Source: Dehalococcoidales bacterium (GTDB lineage Bacteria; Chloroflexota; Dehalococcoidia; Dehalococcoidales; UBA2162). Taken from it: a DNA stretch of 15,848 bases. Under the pieces are notes generated by a model that did not search any database, was not told where the DNA came from, and was given only the letters and a program-made list of their open reading frames with translations. Where the stretch lies: positions 1 through 15,848 of the forward strand of contig JAUSGV010000099.1 of NCBI GenBank assembly GCA_030648675.1, read 5' to 3'. Every line of letters begins with the position of its first letter. Position 1 is the first letter of the stretch. A program made the translations under genes and the position numbers. This document shows, piece after piece, positions 1 to 6,434 of the stretch.

Positions 1-323
1 ATGGTGCTCACTACCTGTTCTATGATTTCGCTGCTAATCCCCTTCTGTTTCAGATCTTGCCTTGTCATCCATTTGCTGCGGGGACGAAGATAGTCGAGGG
101 CATCCTTATAAAATTGAGCGAAAATAGCGTCGTTCAACAATCCGTCTTCAGCCAACTGGCGAACCACAGCGTTTTGCGCTTCTTCGGGAAACCCGCGGAG
201 CGTTAATCGCGCCCGCAACTCGGCTTCGGCGCGGGGGCGATAGTTCAAATAGCGCAAGGCGGCGCTCAGGCACCGCTCGAATTGGTCCTTGGGCTCGGAT
301 TTAAGGTCGGTAATCTTCTGCAA
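1..323 (-). CDS. recX: Regulatory protein RecX, N-terminal part (runs off the left edge)
   Basis: Reading leftwards from a TTG at 323-321 gives about 107 codons without a stop, beginning (M)QKITDLKSEPKD and containing AALRYLNYRPRAEAELRARL, DGLLNDAIFAQFYKD and RSKWMTRQDLKQKGIS. This is the RecX pattern of repeated three-helix modules (the YLxxRPRxxxELRxRL and GxLNDxxFA signatures). RecX binds RecA filaments and modulates recombinase activity. TTG is chosen because an AGGGGG Shine-Dalgarno lies about 8 nt upstream and no ATG occurs before codon 80 or so. It sits directly downstream of recA on the same strand, the usual recA-recX order, but a terminator separates them, so expression probably depends on read-through. 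The C-terminus is outside the window. Family assignment is firm and the start codon is probable. Confidence 0.86.
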   Translation of the reverse strand, partial: MQKITDLKSEPKDQFERCLSAALRYLNYRPRAEAELRARLTLRGFPEEAQNAVVRQLAEDGLLNDAIFAQFYKDALDYLRPRSKWMTRQDLKQKGISSEIIEQVVST

Positions 324-336
324 TCCCGATTTCCCC

Positions 337-374
337 CTTAAAAAATAAAAGCTGAGGCTAGAACCTCAGCTTTA
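337..374 (-). terminator. Intrinsic terminator/attenuator between recA and recX
   Basis: On the minus strand, AAAGCTGAGG and CCTCAGCTTT form a roughly 10-bp stem around a short loop, followed by a T-rich tract (TTATTTTTT). It lies about 50 nt after the recA stop and just before the recX ribosome binding site. This suggests most recA transcripts end here and recX is expressed by read-through, an arrangement known for recA-recX in other bacteria. Confidence 0.8.
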
Positions 375-406
375 CAGGACAGGGTTTCCTTTATTCTTTT
401 TAGCCC

Positions 407-422
407 AACCCGGCTGGCCGGG

Positions 423-424
<2 letters not shown>
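407..424. repeat. 8-bp-arm inverted repeat overlapping the recA stop codon
   Basis: AACCCGGC and GCCGGGTT flank a 2-nt centre, forming a GC-rich hairpin at the end of recA. It has no strong T-tract, so it may be an mRNA 3' stabilising hairpin rather than a terminator. Confidence 0.5.
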
Positions 425-1436
<1,012 letters not shown>

Positions 1437-1461
1437 ATTACACCTAATTAATAGGTGTAAT
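1437..1461. promoter_or_regulatory. Operator-like inverted repeat over the recA start region
   Basis: ATTACACCTA and TAGGTGTAAT are perfect 10-bp arms around a 5-nt AT-rich centre, ending directly at the recA ATG. The repeat covers the recA Shine-Dalgarno and, if the promoter call is right, also the transcription start. A repressor-binding site (a LexA-type operator is the obvious candidate) fits the position. The sequence does not match the E. coli CTGT-N8-ACAG or Bacillus CGAAC-N4-GTTCG boxes, so the regulator is unknown. Confidence 0.55.
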
Positions 1462-1488
1462 GATAACATAGTCATATTGCCAAAGCAA
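1460..1488 (-). promoter_or_regulatory. Predicted recA promoter
   Basis: On the minus strand, TTGCTT (1488-1483), a 17-nt spacer and TATCAT (1465-1460) resemble a sigma-70 promoter. The predicted start would be near 1453, giving a leader under 20 nt. The -10 box overlaps the outer edge of the inverted repeat at 1437-1461. Confidence 0.5.
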
Positions 1489-1500
1489 GGAAAAAGCCAT

Positions 1501-1529
1501 TTGACTAATCTCACAACTGCGATTAAAAT
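1501..1529 (+). promoter_or_regulatory. Predicted promoter of the methyltransferase gene
   Basis: TTGACT (1501-1506), 17 nt, TAAAAT (1524-1529): 5/6 matches in each box at optimal spacing, oriented towards the methyltransferase. The leader of about 80 nt includes the hairpin at 1565-1583. Confidence 0.6.
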
Positions 1530-1563
1530 CCTCTCAAATAGCGCTATCCTGATTAGCCTTTAG

Positions 1564-1612
1564 CCCCCGTATCAAGTACGGGGCAAGCTCTGAGCGAAGC
1601 GAAGGGGAGCCG
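1564..1612. repeat. Dispersed palindromic intergenic repeat upstream of the methyltransferase
   Basis: CCCCGTA (1565-1571) and TACGGGG (1577-1583) form a hairpin around TCAAG, followed by CAAGCTCTGAGCGAAGCGAA and GGGGAG. The layout (GC hairpin, then a GAGCGAAGCGAAGGGG tail) resembles short dispersed repeats common in genomes of this kind. Its tail supplies the ribosome binding site of the downstream gene. Confidence 0.55.
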
Positions 1613-1613
1613 A

Positions 1614-3224
1614 ATGGACACGAACGTCCTTTATTATGGCGACAACCTGAAAATCCTGAGGGAACATATACCGGACGAGTCCGTCGACCTTATTTACCTC
1701 GATCCTCCATTCAACTCAAACGCGAATTACAACGTTCTGTTCAAAGAGCCTTCCGGTAGGTCTTCCGCCGCTCAGATGGAGGCCTTCGAGGATACCTGGC
1801 AGTGGGGGTTGGAATCCGAGCGGGCTCTTCAAGATATGGCTGTTTCCGCTATCGCACCCGCGGCAACGAAGGAGTTTATTTCGGTCCTGCCCAATTTCGT
1901 GGGGCAGAGGACAGCGATGCGGGCATATTTGACGATGATGGCCGTCAGGCTCGTCGAGTTGAGGCGGGTGCTAAAAGATACCGGCTCGATTTACTTGCAC
2001 TGTGACCCAACCGCCAGCCATTATCTCAAGCTGCTGATGGATACGATTTTTGGGGCGAACAATTTCAGGAATGACATCATTTGGCAAAGGACTAGAGTCG
2101 CCAAACGTCAAAGCGGTTTTTGGGGAAAGAACTACGACAATATCTTATTCTACACCAAACGAGAAGAGGCAAAGTTTAACGAACAATTTACGCCACACCC
2201 AGAAAGTTATAAGGACAGCCATTATCACCTAATCGAATCTGAGACTGGACGCAGGTATGGGCTATGGGATTTCACTCAGACTGGCGATGGTCTGCCAAGG
2301 CGGTTTGGAGAAGCTATACTGACACCACCACCTGGCAAACATTGGATATGGTCACAAGAACGAATAGATCAAGGGATAAGAGAAGGCCGAATAGTTATCA
2401 CAAGCGGCGGCATGCCTCGTCTAAAACGCTATCTTGACGTTTCTAAGGGAGAATATGTGCAGTCAATTTGGCAAGACGTATTCGATGTCAATTCTATGGC
2501 CAAAGAGCGCCTAGGCTACGCAACCCAAAAACCGGAAGCCTTGCTGGAGCGTATTATTCAGGCAAGCTCGAACGAAGGTGACATCGTTCTCGACCCGTTC
2601 TGCGGTTGCGGCACCGCTATTGTTGCCGCCCAGAAGCTCAACCGAAAATGGATAGGCATCGATATTACCCACCTCGCTATCGGCTTGATGAAATGGCGGC
2701 TCAAAAATATGACTCCTCCGCCATCTTTTAGAGTAGTAGGCGAGCCCGAGGACTTAGGCGGAGCCATCGAGCTTTTCAACCAGGACAAATACCAGTTTCA
2801 GTGGTGGACGGTATCTATTGCCGGGGGCCAACCTTTCGGGGGTAAGAAGAAGGGGGCGGATACCGGTATCGACGGCTATCTTTATTACATGGATGAAAAA
2901 GACAAGATAAAGAAGGCCATTATCTCGGTCAAAGGTGGAGGTGTCCAGGTGAGCATGATACGCGACCTCGGCCACGTTATCGATCGCGAGAAGGCGGACA
3001 TTGGCGTTTTCCTCACGCTGGAAAAGCCGACCAAACCCATGATAGAAGAAGCCGCTCTGAAAGGGTTCTATCATTCGCCATTGGGTAGGGATTATCCCCG
3101 TTTGCAAATCCTTACCATCGAGGAATTGTTGTCAGGCAAGATGCCTGACATACCCCCGTGGATAGCTCCGATTACCCAGACTCAGGCGAGGAAACGGAAG
3201 GGGAAAACGGCACGGCTGCTGTAA
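1614..3224 (+). CDS. Beta-class site-specific DNA methyltransferase fused to a C-terminal Mrr-like nuclease domain
   Basis: A 536-residue protein. Residues 1-365 form an amino-methyltransferase of permuted beta order: catalytic motif IV DPPF at 30-33 comes before the AdoMet-binding motif VLDPFCGCGTA at 326-335, with a variable middle (about 155-290) as the likely target-recognition region and TQKPEALLERII just before the AdoMet motif. It should methylate an exocyclic amino group (N6-adenine or N4-cytosine). Residues from about 398 to 510 differ: GADTGIDG (414-421) followed by IISVKGG (436-442) and VIDREKADIGVFLT, a pattern of Mrr-like PD-(D/E)xK nucleases, here D420 and K440 with Ser at the usual Glu position. 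There is no separate restriction gene nearby. ATG 1614 has AAGGGGAG 4 nt upstream. The methylase call is firm; nuclease activity is inferred. Confidence 0.88.
   Translation: MDTNVLYYGDNLKILREHIPDESVDLIYLDPPFNSNANYNVLFKEPSGRSSAAQMEAFEDTWQWGLESERALQDMAVSAIAPAATKEFISVLPNFVGQRTAMRAYLTMMAVRLVELRRVLKDTGSIYLHCDPTASHYLKLLMDTIFGANNFRNDIIWQRTRVAKRQSGFWGKNYDNILFYTKREEAKFNEQFTPHPESYKDSHYHLIESETGRRYGLWDFTQTGDGLPRRFGEAILTPPPGKHWIWSQERIDQGIREGRIVITSGGMPRLKRYLDVSKGEYVQSIWQDVFDVNSMAKERLGYATQKPEALLERIIQASSNEGDIVLDPFCGCGTAIVAAQKLNRKWIGIDITHLAIGLMKWRLKNMTPPPSFRVVGEPEDLGGAIELFNQDKYQFQWWTVSIAGGQPFGGKKKGADTGIDGYLYYMDEKDKIKKAIISVKGGGVQVSMIRDLGHVIDREKADIGVFLTLEKPTKPMIEEAALKGFYHSPLGRDYPRLQILTIEELLSGKMPDIPPWIAPITQTQARKRKGKTARLL
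3130..3150. repeat. Palindromic repeat inside the methyltransferase coding sequence
   Basis: TGTCAGGCA and TGCCTGACA form 9-bp arms around AGA. The same core occurs at 3251-3269 and 3412-3430. Here it is translated as part of the C-terminal LLSGKMPDIPP. Confidence 0.6.
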
Positions 3225-3482
3225 GCTCCTGGTAAAACTAATCAAGAATAGACAGGCAAAATGCCTGTCCCACCAGGTGCCGTAGTTCGACAGGATCACC
3301 ACGAACGGCGTTGACGAATAATCTCGGTTCGGTTGTTGCTTTCATCCATTCGCTGCATTTTACGCGCCTCATGTTGTTGTCATTCCCCGCGAAGGCGGGG
3401 AATCCAGAATGGACAGGCAGGATGCCTGTCACACCAAGTTCACTTCCCATCTGGAGTGGTGAAGCGGCATAGCTTCACCGGT
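3225..3482. repeat. Mosaic of dispersed palindromic repeats between the methyltransferase and purF
   Basis: No gene is supported here. Four elements are visible. (1) GACAGGCA-AAA-TGCCTGTC at 3251-3269. (2) 3280-3308, a unit of the form CCGTAGTTCGACAGG then ATCACCACGAACGG, resembling a widespread dispersed repeat. (3) ATTCCCCGC-GAAG-GCGGGGAAT at 3382-3403. (4) GACAGGCA-GGA-TGCCTGTC at 3412-3430. Both GACAGGCA hairpins are followed by C(C/A)CACCA. Such REP-like arrays usually act as transcript-end or mRNA-stability structures and as insertion scars. No transposase is present. Confidence 0.65.
3458..3479. promoter_or_regulatory. Inverted repeat adjoining the purF -35 box
   Basis: GGTGAAGC (3458-3465) and GCTTCACC (3472-3479) are perfect 8-bp arms around a 6-nt centre, ending 3 nt before the predicted -35. 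It could be a regulator site for purF or another hairpin repeat. Confidence 0.4.
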
Positions 3483-3512
3483 TTGACCGCTCAACTGCAA
3501 ATCATCTATAAT
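3483..3512 (+). promoter_or_regulatory. Predicted purF promoter overlapping the first ATG
   Basis: TTGACC (3483-3488), 18 nt, TATAAT (3507-3512). The consensus -10 shares its last two bases with the ATG at 3511. Transcription would start near 3519, downstream of that ATG. Confidence 0.65.
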
Positions 3513-4956
3513 GAAAACGCCTGTGGACAATCGTAAGTTGCACGAGAGTTGCGGCGTCTTTGGCATTTATGCTCCTGACGAAGACGTAGCTCGGCTTACA
3601 TTTTTCGGCCTCTTTGCACTTCAACACCGCGGACAGGAAAGCTCCGGTATCGCTACTGCCGACGGGAAGAAGCTGCGCGTCTTTGCCCGCATGGGTCTGG
3701 TCTCCCAGGTATTTAACGAAGAGTCTTTAAGCCAGCTCACCGGTCACATTGCTATCGGCCATAACCGTTATTCCACTAAAGGTTCCAGCCGCGTGTGTAA
3801 CGCCCAGCCGATCGTGGTCAGCAACGGCTCCGATTCGCTGGCCATCGCCCACAACGGCAATATTCTTAACGCTGAAACCTTGTATCAGGAACTTTCCGAA
3901 AAAGGTTACACCTTCAATACGTCCACCGATACTGAGGTCATCGGTAATCTTATTCTATCTGCCCCCGGTAACGGCTGGATCGAGAAAATAAAACATGCCA
4001 TGCATCGTATCAAGGGAGCCTATTCCCTGACCTTTATTACCAACGACCGTTTGTTCGGCGTACGCGACCCGATGGGGGTACGCCCGCTGTCTCTTGGTGC
4101 CATTAACGGTCATGGATGGGTATTGGCTTCCGAAACCTGTGCCCTGGACCACATCGGGGCTGACTTCGTCCGGGAAATCGATCCGGGCGAGATCGTCTCG
4201 ATTTCAGAAAACGGTGTTGAGAGCCACCGGATCGAGTCTTCAAAGAAAGCTCTATGCATTTTTGAGTACATCTACTTTGCACGACCCGATAGTGTGATCG
4301 CCGGGCGATTGCTCTATTCCACCCGATTGGAAATGGGCAAAAGATTAGCTCAGGAACATCCCGTGGATGCCGATCTCGTGATAGGCGTTCCTGATTCCGC
4401 AACTGCCGCGGCGGTGGGCTATTCCATGGAATCGGGTATCCCTATGACGGAAGGCCTGGTAAAGAACCGCTACGTGGGACGTACTTTTATCGAGCCTGAC
4501 CAGCGTATCCGCGACCTTGGCGTAAAGGTAAAATTTAACCCCCTACCGCAGATAATCGGTAATAAGCGGGTGGTTCTGATCGACGACAGTATCGTTCGCG
4601 GCACGACGACACCAAAGGTGATCAAGCTGTTGAGGAAGGCGGGCGCTAAGGAAGTGCATATGCGCATCTGTGCACCCCCAATCTGTTACCCCTGCTATTT
4701 CGGTGTCGATATGGCAACACGCTGGGAATTGATCGCCGCCCAGAAGACTATTCCTGAAATACGCGATTTTATCGGTGCTGATTCACTTGGATTTCTTAGC
4801 GTCGAGGGACTGATCAAGGCAGTCGGTCTGCCTAAAGAAAATGTTTGTCTGGCCTGCTTTACCGGCGATTACCCCATTCCGGTGCAAATGGAGATGGACA
4901 AACTGGGTTTGGAAACTCAATCTCCGGAATTGGCTTTGGGCGACAGGCAGCGATAA
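3511..4956 (+). CDS. purF: Amidophosphoribosyltransferase PurF (glutamine PRPP amidotransferase)
   Basis: Catalyses the first committed step of purine synthesis, transferring glutamine amide nitrogen to PRPP to form 5-phosphoribosylamine. The N-terminal Ntn-hydrolase glutaminase domain begins at Cys14 (ESCGVFGIY), which must be exposed by removing a short leader peptide; HRGQESSG is at 39-46 and HNRYSTKG at 84-91. The C-terminal phosphoribosyltransferase domain has the PRPP motif VVLIDDSIVRGTTT at 354-367. C249, C395, C446 and C449 fit the [4Fe-4S] ligands of the Bacillus-type enzyme by spacing. 481 residues is normal. The ATG at 3511 has no Shine-Dalgarno and overlaps the -10 box, so GTG 3523 or TTG 3538 may be the real start; either still precedes the nucleophilic Cys. 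It stands alone, without other pur genes. Confidence 0.95.
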   Translation: MKTPVDNRKLHESCGVFGIYAPDEDVARLTFFGLFALQHRGQESSGIATADGKKLRVFARMGLVSQVFNEESLSQLTGHIAIGHNRYSTKGSSRVCNAQPIVVSNGSDSLAIAHNGNILNAETLYQELSEKGYTFNTSTDTEVIGNLILSAPGNGWIEKIKHAMHRIKGAYSLTFITNDRLFGVRDPMGVRPLSLGAINGHGWVLASETCALDHIGADFVREIDPGEIVSISENGVESHRIESSKKALCIFEYIYFARPDSVIAGRLLYSTRLEMGKRLAQEHPVDADLVIGVPDSATAAAVGYSMESGIPMTEGLVKNRYVGRTFIEPDQRIRDLGVKVKFNPLPQIIGNKRVVLIDDSIVRGTTTPKVIKLLRKAGAKEVHMRICAPPICYPCYFGVDMATRWELIAAQKTIPEIRDFIGADSLGFLSVEGLIKAVGLPKENVCLACFTGDYPIPVQMEMDKLGLETQSPELALGDRQR

Positions 4957-5003
4957 CTCAAAAACCGCAAAACGGCAATTCTTCGGGTTTATCCCGCCCC
5001 CCT

Positions 5004-5043
5004 GAGATGCTTCGCCCCGATAAATCGGGGCTCCAGCATGACA
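5004..5043. repeat. Dispersed hairpin repeat between convergent purF and the acetyltransferase gene
   Basis: The flanks GAGATGCTTC and TCCAGCATGAC surround a core hairpin GCCCCGAT-AA-ATCGGGGC (5014-5031). The same family occurs at 11764-11808 and 14314-14343. Between two converging genes it could help end transcription from both sides, although no T-tract follows. Confidence 0.6.
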
Positions 5044-5044
5044 A

Positions 5045-5629
5045 CTAAGGGGAGGCGTTTGTCTGCCACTGCTTGCGGGACATCTCCATCAGCATGAAGT
5101 TTGTCCCTGTGTTGAGCAAACGCCCGCACCATACGAAGCCGCTTTTCTCGAAGCACTTTTGTGCCCGGTAATTCGCTTCCAGTGTTTTCAGATAAATTCG
5201 ATTGATTTCGGTGGCACGGAATATGTAGTCGACCAGCGCCGTCACGGTGTCTTTACCGTAGCCCTTATCCCAGTAATCCCGGTTGCCGATCATGATACCG
5301 AGTTCGGTTTCACCCTTGGCTTCGTCAAAATGGTAATAAGAGCAGTTACCGATGTGCTTGCCGTCAAGAGTATCGACACCGAAGTAGCGGCTGTTTACGT
5401 AGGGCCGTCGCAGTTCGCTGGAATATTCGCTGAGGTAACGCGAGAAAGGAATCGTTAACGCGTACACGGCGTCTAACTCGGCTAGCTCGCGGTCGGATTC
5501 CCAGGTATAGTCGTCTTCGGCATCCGAAAGTTTCTTGGTACGGATTATGACTTTGTTTCCGGTAAACAGTACATCCCCGGATGTTTTGATTTTAGTTTTA
5601 ATCCTCTCCATCCTCTTCCGTTTCTTCAC
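5045..5629 (-). CDS. GNAT-family N-acetyltransferase (RimJ/RimL-like)
   Basis: About 194 residues. The acetyl-CoA-binding motif is visible as DYWDKGYGKDTVTALVDYIF at 118-137 (the Q/R-x-x-G-x-G/A loop is DKGYGK, 121-126), followed by the LKTLEANYRAQKCFEKSGF segment typical of the RimJ/RimL (Acetyltransf_3) branch. VIIRTKKLSDAEDD near residue 27 marks the domain start. The family acetylates protein N-termini, antibiotics or small amines; the substrate here is unknown. The start is uncertain: GTG 5629 overlaps the end of the upstream PAC2 gene by 32 nt, while ATG 5611 overlaps by 14 nt, and neither has an ideally spaced Shine-Dalgarno. Overlap indicates translational coupling as the last gene of the tldD operon. 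Confidence 0.85.
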   Translation of the reverse strand: MKKRKRMERIKTKIKTSGDVLFTGNKVIIRTKKLSDAEDDYTWESDRELAELDAVYALTIPFSRYLSEYSSELRRPYVNSRYFGVDTLDGKHIGNCSYYHFDEAKGETELGIMIGNRDYWDKGYGKDTVTALVDYIFRATEINRIYLKTLEANYRAQKCFEKSGFVWCGRLLNTGTNFMLMEMSRKQWQTNASP

Positions 5630-6407
5630 CCCCCTGTTCCCATATCGGTTCGGTAAACAGGTCGATATACTCCCCCATGGCTCTAGCGGTCAATTGCTTC
5701 ATGGTTTCCTTGGCTTCATCGGCTTGCCGTGCCAGCTCAACCGTGTCGATCTTGACATTCAGCATTTTTGCCAATACTCCGATAATTGCCAGGGAGGCCA
5801 TCGGATTGGGTACTCTAGTGGCGTAGGTCGGAACTTCGCCTAAAAGGCAAACACCTTCGACATTTCTTTCTTTGGCAGCCCCTAACAGCAAGCCGTTCAA
5901 TCCAGCGATCTGAAAGTTGCCCCGCTCCAGCAGGTTGTATTTCTTTAGTTCCACTGTCAGCGGCGGGCTGGTGGCCACACCCCAAACTCGCGGCAGTTCC
6001 GTGGGGTGAATATGGGTAAGCGCGGCCGCACAGGTGTAAATCCGCTTGACACCGAAACGCATTCCGACGTCGAGTACGCATTGGGCCAGCGCGTAGGCTT
6101 TCGCCGCCGGTTGGTCGTCGCCGATGAACAATATCAAGCCCTTGCTGCGAGGTACAGTCTTGTCTTTCCAGTAATAGAACTTGCTCTGGGGGAATTGCGG
6201 GGCCTCGACGACATTGTTTTTTACCGCGATGCCGATGGGGTCGAAAAATTGCGGCGCTACGATCTCACCCAACTCTTTGAATTCAAGTTTGCTTTTCAGA
6301 TAAGTTGCGACGATAGTGGCAACATTGCCAACACCGGGCCACGCCGCCAGCATGTGCGGTGAGTTCAGTCTTGGTCGTGCATTAAGTTTTATGAATTCGT
6401 TCATCAT
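5598..6407 (-). CDS. PAC2-family protein (proteasome assembly chaperone-like)
   Basis: A 269-residue protein beginning MMNEFIKLNARPRLNSPHMLAAWPG. The conserved early (W/L)PG-(M/V)GNV segment, the middle GDDQPAAKAYALAQCVLD and the AGLNGLLLGAAKERNVEG / CLLGEVPTYATRVPNPMAS stretch are the PAC2 signature, as in archaeal and actinobacterial proteins related to eukaryotic proteasome assembly chaperone 2. Residues from about 225 form a helical, charged C-terminus with an acidic tail (EETEEDGED). Bacterial members lack an established function. There is no proteasome gene in this window. It follows tldE by 26 nt and overlaps the acetyltransferase gene, so it is co-transcribed. GCGG about 8 nt upstream gives a weak ribosome binding site; the second ATG (6404) is equally possible. 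Confidence 0.85.
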   Translation of the reverse strand: MMNEFIKLNARPRLNSPHMLAAWPGVGNVATIVATYLKSKLEFKELGEIVAPQFFDPIGIAVKNNVVEAPQFPQSKFYYWKDKTVPRSKGLILFIGDDQPAAKAYALAQCVLDVGMRFGVKRIYTCAAALTHIHPTELPRVWGVATSPPLTVELKKYNLLERGNFQIAGLNGLLLGAAKERNVEGVCLLGEVPTYATRVPNPMASLAIIGVLAKMLNVKIDTVELARQADEAKETMKQLTARAMGEYIDLFTEPIWEQGGEETEEDGED

Positions 6408-6434
6408 TTGTTTCCGCCGAAGGGAAGGGAGCGT

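Noticed and set aside
1437..1514. Upstream extension of recA to 1514 (26 extra residues)
   Set aside because: It lacks RecA homology, crosses the predicted promoter, and the ATG at 1436 has a Shine-Dalgarno and the conserved N-terminus.
3130..3430. Three repeated hairpins considered as a CRISPR array
   Set aside because: Spacing is irregular (about 120 and 160 bp), one copy is inside a coding frame, and there are no cas genes; they are REP-like palindromes.
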